Position numbers and translations under genes: made by a program. Of a stretch of DNA of 64,000 nt, positions 16,589 through 25,612 are shown in pieces (positions within the stretch are counted from its first letter, which is position 1; every line of letters starts with the position of its first letter). Under the pieces are notes generated by a model. That model was given only the letters and a program-made list of their open reading frames with translations. It did no database searches and had not been told where the DNA came from. This stretch comes from Pseudomonas sp. FEN (lineage in GTDB: Bacteria > Pseudomonadota > Gammaproteobacteria > Pseudomonadales > Pseudomonadaceae), in assembly GCF_904067045.1 (NCBI RefSeq), contig NZ_CAJFDC010000036.1:681001-745000 (forward strand), read 5' to 3'.

Positions 16589-17614
16589 ATGCTAGTACTG
16601 GGATTAGAAACCTCCTGCGACGAAACCGGTGTCGCGCTGTACGACAGTGAGCGCGGGCTTCTCGCCGATGCGTTGTTCAGTCAGATCGACCTGCACCGCG
16701 CCTATGGCGGCGTGGTACCGGAGCTGGCCTCGCGTGATCACGTCAAACGCATGCTGCCGTTGATCCGCCAGGTCCTGGCCGAAGCCGACTGCGCGCCGAG
16801 CGAGATCGATGCAATTGCCTACACGGCTGGCCCCGGCCTGGTCGGGGCCTTGCTGGTCGGGGCTTCGTGCGCTCAGGCGCTGGCTTTTGCCTGGGATATA
16901 CCGGCCCTGGGCGTGCATCACATGGAAGGTCACTTGCTGGCGCCCATGCTGGAAGAGCAACCGCCGGCGTTTCCGTTCGTCGCTTTGTTGGTCTCCGGCG
17001 GGCACACCCAGCTGGTTCGCGTCGATGGCATCGGTCAATACGCGTTGCTGGGGGAAACCCTGGACGACGCGGCTGGCGAAGCCTTCGACAAGACGGCGAA
17101 GATGATCGGTCTCAATTATCCGGGTGGTCCGGAAATCGCCCGGTTGGCCGAGCAGGGCGTGGCGGGGCGTTTCGTTTTCCCGCGGCCGATGTGCGATCGC
17201 CCGGGGCTGGATTTCAGTTTCAGCGGTTTGAAAACCTTCGCCTTGAATACCTGGCAGCAGTGCGTCAGCGCTGGAGACGACGGTGAGCAAACCCGTTGCG
17301 ACATCTCGCTGGCCTTCCAGCAGGCGGTGGTGGAGACTTTGACCATCAAGTGCAAGCGGGCATTGAAGCAGGCGGGCATGAAGCGCCTGGTGATCGCCGG
17401 CGGCGTCAGTGCCAACAAGGCCCTGCGCGCTTCGCTGGAAAAGATGCTGGGCGAGATGAGGGGCGATGTGTTCTATGCCCGCCCCGAGTTCTGCACCGAC
17501 AATGGCGCCATGATCGCGTTTGCCGGCTGCCAGCGGCTGCAGGCCGGGCAGAAGGAAAGCCTGGCGATCAGTGTGCAGGCACGTTGGCCGATGGAGCAGT
17601 TGTCGGCGATTTAA
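16589..17614 (+). CDS. tsaD: tRNA threonylcarbamoyladenosine transferase TsaD
   Basis: 341 aa. The ASKHA-fold N-terminus reads MLVLGLETSCDETGVALYD. The metal-binding HHMEGH motif is at about residues 110-115, then LLVSGGHTQL and the C-terminal VIAGGVSANKALR. With TsaB and TsaE it transfers threonylcarbamoyl to A37 of ANN-decoding tRNAs. It is divergent from rpsU, the usual arrangement in gamma-proteobacteria. It is convergent with plsY, with 46 nt between the stops. Confidence 0.97.
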   Translation: MLVLGLETSCDETGVALYDSERGLLADALFSQIDLHRAYGGVVPELASRDHVKRMLPLIRQVLAEADCAPSEIDAIAYTAGPGLVGALLVGASCAQALAFAWDIPALGVHHMEGHLLAPMLEEQPPAFPFVALLVSGGHTQLVRVDGIGQYALLGETLDDAAGEAFDKTAKMIGLNYPGGPEIARLAEQGVAGRFVFPRPMCDRPGLDFSFSGLKTFALNTWQQCVSAGDDGEQTRCDISLAFQQAVVETLTIKCKRALKQAGMKRLVIAGGVSANKALRASLEKMLGEMRGDVFYARPEFCTDNGAMIAFAGCQRLQAGQKESLAISVQARWPMEQLSAI

Positions 17615-17660
17615 GTGGGGGCCGCGTGAGGTGGCGGGTGAGCCATCTTCACGGCCAGGA

Positions 17661-18230
17661 TCAGAAATGTCGTTCGCGCCCTGCGAAAAGGTCGCGTAGA
17701 TTGCCGCGATGGCGCCAGACGATCAGTCCGGTTACCACGCTCATCGGCAGCAAGGCGGCGGGTTCCTGCCAGGCCAGCAGCGGCAGGGTCAGCGGGGTGG
17801 CGATCAGGGCGGCGAGCGAGCTGGTGCGGGTGAGGGAGAAGGTCAGTAGCCAGATCACGAGGGCCAGCAGGGCGGCGGGTGGATAAAGCCCGAGCAGCAT
17901 GCCGGCCGCCGTGGCGACGCCTTTGCCGCCGCGGAAGCGGAAGTACAACGGAAACAGGTGACCGAGGACGGCACAGAGCCCGACCCAGGCTTGTTGTTGG
18001 AGCGACAATCCGGCGGCGTTGGCGATCAGCACCGGCAGCAGGCCTTTGCACAGATCGCCGAGCAAGGTCAGGATGGCCAGCTTCTTGCCGGCCAGGCGCA
18101 GCATGTTGGTCGCGCCGGCATTGCCCGAGCCACTCATTCGCGGATCGGGGCTTCCCGTGAGGCGGCTGAGCAAAATGGCGAAGGACAGAGAGCCGAGCAG
18201 GTAGGCGAGGATCGCCAGTAACCAAAACAT
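17661..18230 (-). CDS. plsY: Glycerol-3-phosphate acyltransferase PlsY
   Basis: 189 aa, an inner-membrane protein with about five hydrophobic segments and the PlsY loops: GSLSFAILLSRLTGSPDPRMSGSGNAGATNMLR (motif 1 region) and RGGKGVATAAGMLLG. It transfers an acyl group from acyl phosphate to glycerol-3-phosphate, the first step of phospholipid synthesis, with PlsX supplying the donor. It is divergent from folB, the common Pseudomonas order. Confidence 0.95.
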   Translation of the reverse strand: MFWLLAILAYLLGSLSFAILLSRLTGSPDPRMSGSGNAGATNMLRLAGKKLAILTLLGDLCKGLLPVLIANAAGLSLQQQAWVGLCAVLGHLFPLYFRFRGGKGVATAAGMLLGLYPPAALLALVIWLLTFSLTRTSSLAALIATPLTLPLLAWQEPAALLPMSVVTGLIVWRHRGNLRDLFAGRERHF

Positions 18231-18304
18231 GCTAACTATTCCGGGTGGGGACGCCCTGATTCTAACGGCGCATTGCGCCCTTGTCGTGCTGCGGAGAGAA
18301 GTGC

Positions 18305-18658
18305 TTGGACAGAGTGTTTATCGAGGGCCTGGAAGTCGACACCGTGATCGGTGCCTATGACTGGGAGCGCGGCATCCGTCAGTGCCTGCGTCTTGATCTC
18401 AGTTTTGCCTGGGACAACCGCCCGGCGGCGGCCGGCGACGATCTGAGCCTGGCCCTCGATTATGCGAGCGTTTGCGCGCGCATCCAGTTGTTTGCCGAGC
18501 AGTCGCAGTTCCAACTGGTGGAGACCTTCGCCGAACGCCTGGCCCAGGTGTTGATGAGCGAGTTCCAGATTCCCTGGTTGCACCTCAAGTTGACCAAGCC
18601 GGGTGCCGTTGCGGCGGCCAAGGGCGTGGGCGTGGAGATCGAGCGCGGATGTCGCTAA
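18305..18658 (+). CDS. folB: Dihydroneopterin aldolase FolB
   Basis: 117 aa from a TTG start at 18305 (then DRVFIEGLEVDTVIGAYDWE), the expected family N-terminus; no in-frame ATG gives a better start. The conserved Glu of IGAYDWER and the Lys of HLKLTKPGAV fit the aldolase active site. It cleaves 7,8-dihydroneopterin to 6-hydroxymethyl-dihydropterin in folate synthesis. It overlaps folK by 10 nt, so the two are translationally coupled and catalyse successive steps. Confidence 0.93.
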   Translation: MDRVFIEGLEVDTVIGAYDWERGIRQCLRLDLSFAWDNRPAAAGDDLSLALDYASVCARIQLFAEQSQFQLVETFAERLAQVLMSEFQIPWLHLKLTKPGAVAAAKGVGVEIERGCR

Positions 18659-19167
18659 CTCAGGTTTATCTCGGGCTCGGCAGTAATATCGAGCGCGAAA
18701 CCCACTTGCGCGCCGGGTTGGATGCGCTGGCCACTTTCCTGGTGGATATACGCTGTTCGGCGGTGTTCGAAAGCCAGCCGGTGGGCATCAAGAGCGGGCC
18801 GTTCTTCAATCTGGTGGTCTCGGCATTTACCGACCTGCCGTTGCTGGAGTTGGATCGGCGCTTGAAGTTCATCGAGGCTGACAATGGCCGTTATGCGCCG
18901 GATCGCAAAGGGCTGCCACTGGATATCGATGTGCTGTTGTATGGCGATTGGGTCGGGAATTTCGACGGGCTGATCCTGCCGCGGGCGGAAATTCTCAAGA
19001 ATGCCTTTGTGTTGTGGCCGTTGGCGCTGATTGCACCGGAGCGACAGCATCCCGAGGCGGGGAAATCTTTCGCGACATTGTGGCAAGAGGCGCGGATCGA
19101 TCAGGTGCTGGCCCCCGTGGCGTTTGAGTGGCGTGGGGTACAGTTGACGCCGCCGGATCTGTTGTAG
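18649..19167 (+). CDS. folK: 2-amino-4-hydroxy-6-hydroxymethyldihydropteridine pyrophosphokinase FolK
   Basis: 172 aa from ATG 18649, which overlaps the folB end. Motifs: VYLGLGSNIERETHLRAGL at the N-terminus, FFNLVVSAFTDLP, RRLKFIEADNGRYAPDRKGLPLDIDVLLYG with the Mg-binding Asp pair, and LPRAEILKNAFVLWPL. It transfers pyrophosphate from ATP to the FolB product. A second folK-like paralogue often exists elsewhere in Pseudomonas beside panB; this one is the folB-linked copy. Confidence 0.95.
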   Translation: MSLTQVYLGLGSNIERETHLRAGLDALATFLVDIRCSAVFESQPVGIKSGPFFNLVVSAFTDLPLLELDRRLKFIEADNGRYAPDRKGLPLDIDVLLYGDWVGNFDGLILPRAEILKNAFVLWPLALIAPERQHPEAGKSFATLWQEARIDQVLAPVAFEWRGVQLTPPDLL

Positions 19168-19191
19168 GTCGTAAGGTCGGCGCGGTCATTG

Positions 19192-19401
19192 TGGGCGTCA
19201 GCTTGCTGGCGATGAGGCCCGCAAGCCTTGCAGCGATTATTCGGCCGCCATCGCCGGCAAGCCGGCTCTCGCGCTGCTTAGTGTCGAATCAAGAACTTGC
19301 ACGCGACTCGATAGCCAATGTGGGAGCGGTGCTTGCCCGCGAAGCTTCTGGCCCCCTCAAGGGCCTCTTCGCGGATAAATCCGGCCCCCACAGGGTGGGG
19401 G
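19192..19401. repeat. Two degenerate REP-type palindromes between folK and cca
   Basis: Unit one (about 19192-19282) has GTCAGCTTGCTGGCGATGA and the loosely inverted CATCGCCGGCAAGCCGGC. Unit two (about 19321-19401) has GGGAGCGGTGCTTGCCCGC and the inverted half GCGGATAAATCCGGCCCCCA. They fill most of the 242-nt gap between the convergent folK and cca and could help end transcription. Confidence 0.65.
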
Positions 19402-19409
19402 CGTGCGTT

Positions 19410-20639
19410 TCAGCCAGTACTTTTTTCCTTGTAGGCCTTGAGGGCTTTGAGGCGCTCACGCTTGAGCGCTTCGCCCAGTTCCGGCCCCTTGAAGCCCTGT
19501 TCCAGCAGCGGCTGAACCGCAACTGCCTTGGCCGCCGCCGCCGCCCCGCGTAAATAATCCGCCTGTGGATAAGTTCGCTGCTCCAGCCCCAGGCGTCCGC
19601 GCGCGTCCATTTCGCAGGCGGCGATGAACTCCTCGAAACGCTGCGGTCGTCGATAGACATCGAAACTCTGCAACAACTCCAGCAAGGTCGTGGCCTTGAG
19701 CTCCAGGGCGCGATGGCCATGGGTATGGTATTCGCCCACCAGCAAGGCCAGTTCCTGGCAGTCGCGCGGCGCCTTGTAGCGCTCGTTCACCGCCTTGATC
19801 AGCTTCAATCCCTTGAACTCGTGGGCAATATGCTTCGGCCATTGGCTTTCGGGTGTCAGTCCCTTGCCGAGGTCGTGCAGCAGGCAGGCCCAGCGCACGG
19901 TCAAGGGTTGCTGATGGCGCCCGGCTTGTTCCAGAACGCTCAGGGTATGCACGCCGCTGTCGATTTCCGGGTGATGGGCTTCAGGTTGCGGTACCCCGAA
20001 CAACGCATCGACTTCTGGAAACAGCACGGCGAGTGCGCCGCAGTCGCGCAGCACCCGGATAAACACCTGGGGCTGGCCTTCCATCAGGGCGCGGGAGATT
20101 TCCTTCCAACTGCGCTCTGGCGTCAGCGTCTGCAGTTCACCCGATTCAGCCAGCTGGCGCATCAGTGCCAGTGTCTCGGGAGCGACCTTGAAACCCAGGG
20201 CGGCATAACGCGCGGCAAAGCGGGCAACGCGCAGGACCCGGAGGGGATCTTCGGCAAATGCGGGGGAAACGTGGCGGAGAAGACGGGCTGCGAGATCCGC
20301 CTGGCCGTGATAGGGATCGGTCAGGTTGCCGTGCTCGTCTTCCGCCATGGCATTGATGGTCAGGTCCCGACGGATCAGGTCCTCTTCCAGTGTGACCTCG
20401 GGGCTGGCGTGGAAGGTGAAGCCGCCATAACCGCGTCCGCTCTTGCGTTCGGTCCGGGCCAGGGCATATTCCTCGCCACTGGAGGGATGGAGAAACACTG
20501 GAAAGTCCGCGCCGACCGGGCGAAACCCCTTGGCGAGCATGTCTTCGGCGCTGGCACCGACCACGACCCAGTCGATATCGGTCACCGGTTGGCCCAACAG
20601 GCGATCGCGAACCGCGCCGCCGACTTTATAAATCTGCAT
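19410..20639 (-). CDS. cca: CCA-adding tRNA nucleotidyltransferase with HD domain
   Basis: 409 aa. Class II nucleotidyltransferase motifs: KVGGAVRDRLLG, then DIDWVVVG with the two catalytic Asp, RRDLTINAMA, and EDPLRVLRVARFAARY for ATP/CTP recognition. The C-terminal HD phosphohydrolase domain (LLHDLGKGLTPESQWPKH) is typical of gamma-proteobacteria. It adds or repairs the 3' CCA of tRNAs. The ribosome site GGAGG (20646-20650) lies in the 3' arm of an upstream terminator hairpin, so its translation may depend on RNA folding. Confidence 0.97.
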   Translation of the reverse strand: MQIYKVGGAVRDRLLGQPVTDIDWVVVGASAEDMLAKGFRPVGADFPVFLHPSSGEEYALARTERKSGRGYGGFTFHASPEVTLEEDLIRRDLTINAMAEDEHGNLTDPYHGQADLAARLLRHVSPAFAEDPLRVLRVARFAARYAALGFKVAPETLALMRQLAESGELQTLTPERSWKEISRALMEGQPQVFIRVLRDCGALAVLFPEVDALFGVPQPEAHHPEIDSGVHTLSVLEQAGRHQQPLTVRWACLLHDLGKGLTPESQWPKHIAHEFKGLKLIKAVNERYKAPRDCQELALLVGEYHTHGHRALELKATTLLELLQSFDVYRRPQRFEEFIAACEMDARGRLGLEQRTYPQADYLRGAAAAAKAVAVQPLLEQGFKGPELGEALKRERLKALKAYKEKSTG

Positions 20640-20640
20640 G

Positions 20641-20691
20641 AAAAACCTCCGTTGGCACGACAGGATAACCTGTGTATCGCGCCAACGGAGG
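20641..20691 (-). terminator. Terminator of the ycgB operon overlapping the cca ribosome site
   Basis: On the minus strand, CCTCCGTTGGC (20691-20681) and GCCAACGGAGG (20656-20646) pair perfectly around a 24-nt loop that holds its own ACAGG/CCTGT hairpin. TTTTT (20645-20641) follows, then C and the cca ATG. The GGAGG in the 3' arm is also the only good Shine-Dalgarno sequence of cca. Confidence 0.85.
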
Positions 20692-20703
20692 CAAGGACGC
20701 GGT

Positions 20704-22281
20704 TCAGAGATGAATCACGGCCAGGTCCAGTCGACCGTAATCCCCATCGCTGTGCTCGCCTCTGGGCGGGACGTGGTGGGTTTTCATGACCTGGTCGCCC
20801 TGCAGGGTTTCCAGGTGGATATCGAAGCCCCAGAGGCGGTGCAGGTGCTTGAGCACTTCCTCGGTCGAGTCACCCAGGGGTTTGCGGTCATGTTGCTGGT
20901 GACGCAGGGTCAGCGAGCGGTCACCACGGCGGTCGATGCTCCAGATCTGCACGTTGGGCTCGCGGTTGCCCAGGTTGTACTGGGCGGCCAGGGTTTCGCG
21001 AATGGTCCGGTAGCCCACTTCGTCGTGGATGGCCGGCACCAGCAGGTCGTCGCGCTGGTCGTCATCGAGGATGCTGAACAGCTTGAGGTCGCGAATCACT
21101 TTCGGTGACAGGTACTGCAGGATGAAGCTCTCGTCCTTGAAGCTGCTCATGGCGAACTTGATGCTCGAGAGCCAGTCACTGCCGGCCAGTTCCGGGAACC
21201 AGTGACGATCCTCATCCGTGGGGGACTCGCAGATCCGTCGAATGTCGCGATACATGGCAAACCCCAGTGCATAGGGGTTGATGCCGTTGTAGTAGGGACT
21301 GTCGAAGCCCGGTTGGAACACCACGCTGGTGTGGGAGGTCAGGAACTCCATCATGAAGCCGTCGGTGACCAGTCCTTCGTCGTAGAGATCGTTCATCAGG
21401 GTGTAGTGCCAGAACGTCGCCCAGCCTTCGTTCATGACCTGGGTCTGGCGTTGCGGGTAGAAATATTGGGCGATCTTGCGCACGATCCGGACGATTTCCC
21501 GTTGCCAGGGCTCCAGCAGCGGTGCGTGTTTTTCGATGAAATAGAGGATGTTTTCCTGGGGTTCGGGGGGGAAGCGTGCGTTGTCCTTGTCGCTGAACTT
21601 GTCCGCGCCCTTGGGGATGGTGCGCCACAGGTCGTTGATCTGCTTTTGCAGGTGTTCCTCGCGGTCCTTCTGCCGCCGCCGTTCCTCCTCGGCGGAAATC
21701 GGATAGGGTCGTTTGTAACGGTCGACACCGTAGTTCATCAGGGCATGGCAGGAGTCGAGCAGGTCCTCGACCGCGTCGATGCCATGGCGCTCCTCGCATT
21801 GCATGATGTACTGCTTGGCGAAGACCAGGTAGTCGATGATCGAGCTGGCATCGGTCCAGGTGCGGAACAGGTAGTTGCCCTTGAAGAAGCTGTTGTGGCC
21901 ATAGCAGGCATGGGCCACTACCAACGCCTGCATGCAGATGGTGTTTTCTTCCATCAGGTAGGCGATGCATGGATCTGAGTTGATCACGATCTCGTAGGCC
22001 AGCCCCATCTGGCCGCGGCTATAGGATTTTTCCGTGCTGAGGAAGTGTTTGCCGTAGGACCAATGGTGATAACCCAGGGGCATGCCGACGGAGGCGTAGG
22101 CGTCCATCATCTGCTCGGCGGTAATGACCTCGATCTGGTTGGGGTAGGTGTCCAGGGCGTAGCGATTGGCGATACGGCTGATTTCGCGGTCGTAGGCCTG
22201 GATCAGCTCAAAGGTCCACTCCGAACCGGTGGAGATGGGTTGGCGCTTCTGTTGTTTCTGTTTCTGCTCTTTGGCGGTCAT
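20704..22281 (-). CDS. SpoVR family protein (YcgB)
   Basis: 525 aa, matching the SpoVR/YcgB family length. Recognisable segments: SEWTFELIQAYDREI, LGYHHWSYGKHF, VVAHACYGHNSFFKGN, NEGWATFWHYTLMNDLYDEG and GFAMYRDIRRICE. The biochemical role is unknown. It forms a stress and stationary-phase operon with prkA and yeaH across proteobacteria. ATG 22281 overlaps the yeaH stop (ATGA), so translation is coupled. The following terminator ends the three-gene unit. Confidence 0.92.
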   Translation of the reverse strand: MTAKEQKQKQQKRQPISTGSEWTFELIQAYDREISRIANRYALDTYPNQIEVITAEQMMDAYASVGMPLGYHHWSYGKHFLSTEKSYSRGQMGLAYEIVINSDPCIAYLMEENTICMQALVVAHACYGHNSFFKGNYLFRTWTDASSIIDYLVFAKQYIMQCEERHGIDAVEDLLDSCHALMNYGVDRYKRPYPISAEEERRRQKDREEHLQKQINDLWRTIPKGADKFSDKDNARFPPEPQENILYFIEKHAPLLEPWQREIVRIVRKIAQYFYPQRQTQVMNEGWATFWHYTLMNDLYDEGLVTDGFMMEFLTSHTSVVFQPGFDSPYYNGINPYALGFAMYRDIRRICESPTDEDRHWFPELAGSDWLSSIKFAMSSFKDESFILQYLSPKVIRDLKLFSILDDDQRDDLLVPAIHDEVGYRTIRETLAAQYNLGNREPNVQIWSIDRRGDRSLTLRHQQHDRKPLGDSTEEVLKHLHRLWGFDIHLETLQGDQVMKTHHVPPRGEHSDGDYGRLDLAVIHL

Positions 22282-23549
22282 GTCACTAACCTGCGCTGGA
22301 AGAGTTCACGGAAGACCGGATAGATATCGCCGGCCGACACCAGCTGCTGCTGGGCAAACGTATCGCCGAACGCTTCGCTGATGCGCTCGTATTCGTACCA
22401 CAGGGCCTGGTGTTCGCGGGGGGTGATCTCCACGTAAGTGTAGTACTGCACGAACGGCATGATCTGGTTGATCAGGATATCGCGGCAGATCGGTGAGTCA
22501 TCGTTCCAGTTGTCGCCGTCGGACGCCTGGGCAGCGTAGATGTTCCACTCGTTGGTCGGGTAGCGCTCGGCCATGATCTCCTGCATCAGCTTCAATGCGC
22601 TGGAAACGATGGTGCCGCCGGTTTCCCGCGAGTAGAAGAACTCCTCTTCGTCGACTTCCCGGGCGCTGGTGTGATGGCGGATGAACACCACTTCGATCTT
22701 GTCGTAGTTCCGTTTGAGAAACAGGTACAGCAGGATGAAGAAACGCTTGGCGATGTCCTTGGTCGCCTGGGTCATGGAGCCGGACACGTCCATCAGGCAG
22801 AACATCACGGCCTTGGAGCTGGGGTTGGGTTGCTTGACCAGCAGGTTGTACTTGAGGTCGAAGGTGTCGAGGAACGGTATGCGGTGGATACGCGCGCTGA
22901 GTTTCTCGATTTCCGCCTCGATTTCCTGGATATCGCCGAAGTTGTCCGGTTCTTCCCGTTTCAGGCGCTCCAGTTCGGCCTTGACTTCCTTGAGTTTGGC
23001 CCGGCTGCTGCCGGACAGGGCGATTCGCCGCGCATGGGCCGAGCGCAGGGTGCGGATGATGTTGATGCGCGAGGGGTTGCCCTCGTTGCTGATCCCGGCG
23101 CGGACGGTTTTGAAGGTATCGGTGCCGGTGAGGTTGCGTTTGACCAGGTTCGGCAGTTCCAGGTCTTCGAACATGAATTCGAGAAACTCTTCCTGGGTGA
23201 TCTGGAAGACGAACTCGTCCATCCCTTCGCCCGAGTTGCCAGCCTTGCCCGGGCCGCGGCCACCGCCGCCGCCAGGAGGTCGGGGAATATGCTCGCCGCT
23301 GGTGAATTCCTTGTTGCCAGGATGAACCACGGTCTGCTTGCCGCCACGGCCGTGGTGCAGCACGGGCTCATCGATGTCGCGGCCCGGGATGCTGATTTGT
23401 TCGCCATGCTCCATGTCGGTAATGGAACGCCGGCTCACGGCTTCCTCGACAGCCTTTTTGATGTGGTCACGATAACGCCGCAGGAAGCGCTGACGGTTCA
23501 CCGTGCTCTTGTTCTTGCCATTGAGACGTCGGTCGATCACATAGCTCAT
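22278..23549 (-). CDS. YeaH/DUF444 family protein
   Basis: 423 aa from ATG 23549 (MSYVIDRRLNGKNKSTVNRQRF), the family start; the frame extends 15 codons further but those residues are not typical. It has a Gly/Pro/Arg-rich low-complexity stretch (PRPPGGGGGRGPGKAGNSG) near residue 95. A C-terminal von Willebrand A-like domain carries the MIDAS motif DVSGSM. Its function is not established. It lies between prkA and ycgB and probably works with the kinase. Confidence 0.92.
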   Translation of the reverse strand: MSYVIDRRLNGKNKSTVNRQRFLRRYRDHIKKAVEEAVSRRSITDMEHGEQISIPGRDIDEPVLHHGRGGKQTVVHPGNKEFTSGEHIPRPPGGGGGRGPGKAGNSGEGMDEFVFQITQEEFLEFMFEDLELPNLVKRNLTGTDTFKTVRAGISNEGNPSRINIIRTLRSAHARRIALSGSSRAKLKEVKAELERLKREEPDNFGDIQEIEAEIEKLSARIHRIPFLDTFDLKYNLLVKQPNPSSKAVMFCLMDVSGSMTQATKDIAKRFFILLYLFLKRNYDKIEVVFIRHHTSAREVDEEEFFYSRETGGTIVSSALKLMQEIMAERYPTNEWNIYAAQASDGDNWNDDSPICRDILINQIMPFVQYYTYVEITPREHQALWYEYERISEAFGDTFAQQQLVSAGDIYPVFRELFQRRLVT

Positions 23550-23564
23550 GAGGAGCCCTCCGGA

Positions 23565-23685
23565 CAGCTTCAAGTTACAAGCTTCAAGCGCCAAGCTGGA
23601 AGCTTAAAGACAAGCGGTCAGCTCCTGCACCGCAAGCACGTCGATAAACGTGCCCGCGGCTTGTCGCGTGCCGCTTGCAGCTGCC
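23565..23685. repeat. Degenerate palindromic repeat between prkA and yeaH
   Basis: The 140-nt gap is filled with short inverted elements: CAAGTTACAAGCTTCAAGC / AGCTGGAAGCTT, GCACGT-CGATAA-ACGTGC, and AAGCGG (about 23613) against CCGCTT (about 23669). It resembles the AGCTTCAAGC-type repeats seen between Pseudomonas genes. It may uncouple prkA from yeaH expression. Confidence 0.5.
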
Positions 23686-23689
23686 GTTA

Positions 23690-25612
23690 CTACTGCGATT
23701 TCCTGACCCGCAGATACCACTCGGAGAGCAGTCGTACCTGTTTGTCGGTGTAGCCACGTTCGACCATGCGTGTGACGAAGTCGTTGTGTTTCTGTTGATC
23801 CTCTTTGCTGGCTTTGGCGTTGAAACTGATGACTGGCAGCAGATCCTCGGTGTTGGAGAACATCTTCTTCTCGATCACCACCCGCAGCTTCTCGTAGCTG
23901 AGCCAGGTTGGATTCTTGCCGTTGTTGTTGGCCCGGGCACGCAGGACGAAGTTGACGATCTCGTTGCGGAAATCCTTCGGATTGCTGATGCCGGCCGGCT
24001 TCTCGATTTTCTCCAGCTCTTCGTTCAGGGCCACGCGATTGAGGATTTCGCCGGTTTCCGGGTCGCGGTATTCCTGGTCCTGAATCCAGAAGTCGGCGTA
24101 CAGCACGTAGCGGTCGAAGATGTTCTGGCCGTACTCGCTGTAGGATTCCAGGTACGCGGTCTGGATTTCCTTGCCGATGAACTCGATATAGCGCGGTGCC
24201 AGGTATTCCTTGAGGAAGCGCAGGTAGCGCTCACGGGTTTCGGCCTGGAACTGTTCCTGTTCGATCTGTTGTTCCAGCACGTACAGCAGGTGCACCGGGT
24301 TGGCGGCGATCTCGTGGGGATCGAAGTTGAAGACTTTCGACAGGATCTTGAAGGCGAAACGGGTCGACAGGCCGTTCATGCCCTCGTCGACACCGGCGCT
24401 GTCGCGGTACTCCTGGATCGACTTGGCCTTCGGATCGGTGTCCTTGAGGTTTTCGCCGTCGTAGACCCGCATTTTCGAGTAGATGTTCGAGTTCTCCGGC
24501 TCCTTGAGGCGCGAGAGCACGGTGAACTGGGCGAGCATCTTCAGGGTGTCCGGCGCGCAATGGGCCTTGGACAGGGAGCTGTTGAACAACAGTTTGTCGT
24601 AGATCTTCACCTCGTCGCTGACCCGCAGGCAGTACGGCACCTTGACGATGTAGATACGGTCGATGAAGGCTTCGTTGTTCTTGTTGTTGCGGAAGGTGTG
24701 CCACTCCGATTCGTTGGAGTGGGCCAGCAGGATGCCGGTGAACGGAATCGCCCCCAGGCCTTCGGTACTGTTGTAGTTGCCTTCCTGGGTGGCGGTGAGC
24801 AGTGGGTGCAGCACCTTGATCGGTGCCTTGAACATTTCCACGAACTCCATCAGGCCTTGGTTGGCCCGGCACAGCGCACCCGAGTAGCTGTAGGCGTCGG
24901 CGTCGTTCTGTGGGAACTCTTCAAGCTTGCGGATATCGACCTTGCCGACGAGGGCGGAGATGTCCTGGTTGTTTTCGTCGCCAGGTTCGGTCTTGGCCAC
25001 GGCGATCTGGTTGAGGATCGACGGGTAGAGCTTGACCACCCGGAACTGGCTGATGTCACCGCCGAACTCGGCCAGGCGCTTGGTGGCCCAGGGCGACATG
25101 ATGGTGTTCAGGTAGCGCCGTGGAATACCGAAGTCTTCCTCGAGGATCGCGCCATCTTCCGTGGCGTTGAACAACCCCAGTGGCGACTCGAAGACCGGCG
25201 ACCCCTTGATGGCGTAGAAGGGCACTTTCTCGATCAGTTGTTTCAGTTTTTCGGCCAGGGACGATTTACCACCCCCCACGGGACCGAGCAGGTAGAGGAT
25301 TTGTTTCTTCTCTTCCAGGCCTTGGGCGGCATGGCGGAAATACGAAACGATCTGGTCGATGCATTCTTCCATCCCGTGGAAGTCTTCAAAGGCCGGATAG
25401 CGACGGATCACCTTGTTGGAGAAGATGCGCGACAACCGTGAGTTGGTGGACGTATCCAGCAGTTCGGGTTCGCCGATTGCCAGTAGCAGCCTTTCAGCTG
25501 CCGACGCGTAAGCGCTGCGATCCTTTTTGCACAGCTCAAGGTACTCCTGCAGCGTGAGTTCTTCTTGCCGTGTGGATTCGAAGCGTTGTTGGAAATGGCT
25601 GAAAATGCTCAT
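23690..25612 (-). CDS. prkA: PrkA-type serine protein kinase (YeaG)
   Basis: 640 aa from ATG 25612 (MSIFSHFQQRFE), the family start; 39 extra upstream codons in frame are not family-like. The N-terminal AAA domain has Walker A GPVGGGKSSLAEKL near residue 105. The C-terminal PrkA domain has similarity to cAMP-dependent kinases. In E. coli YeaG is a Ser/Thr kinase tied to nitrogen starvation and stationary phase. First gene of prkA-yeaH-ycgB. Confidence 0.94.
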   Translation of the reverse strand: MSIFSHFQQRFESTRQEELTLQEYLELCKKDRSAYASAAERLLLAIGEPELLDTSTNSRLSRIFSNKVIRRYPAFEDFHGMEECIDQIVSYFRHAAQGLEEKKQILYLLGPVGGGKSSLAEKLKQLIEKVPFYAIKGSPVFESPLGLFNATEDGAILEEDFGIPRRYLNTIMSPWATKRLAEFGGDISQFRVVKLYPSILNQIAVAKTEPGDENNQDISALVGKVDIRKLEEFPQNDADAYSYSGALCRANQGLMEFVEMFKAPIKVLHPLLTATQEGNYNSTEGLGAIPFTGILLAHSNESEWHTFRNNKNNEAFIDRIYIVKVPYCLRVSDEVKIYDKLLFNSSLSKAHCAPDTLKMLAQFTVLSRLKEPENSNIYSKMRVYDGENLKDTDPKAKSIQEYRDSAGVDEGMNGLSTRFAFKILSKVFNFDPHEIAANPVHLLYVLEQQIEQEQFQAETRERYLRFLKEYLAPRYIEFIGKEIQTAYLESYSEYGQNIFDRYVLYADFWIQDQEYRDPETGEILNRVALNEELEKIEKPAGISNPKDFRNEIVNFVLRARANNNGKNPTWLSYEKLRVVIEKKMFSNTEDLLPVISFNAKASKEDQQKHNDFVTRMVERGYTDKQVRLLSEWYLRVRKSQ

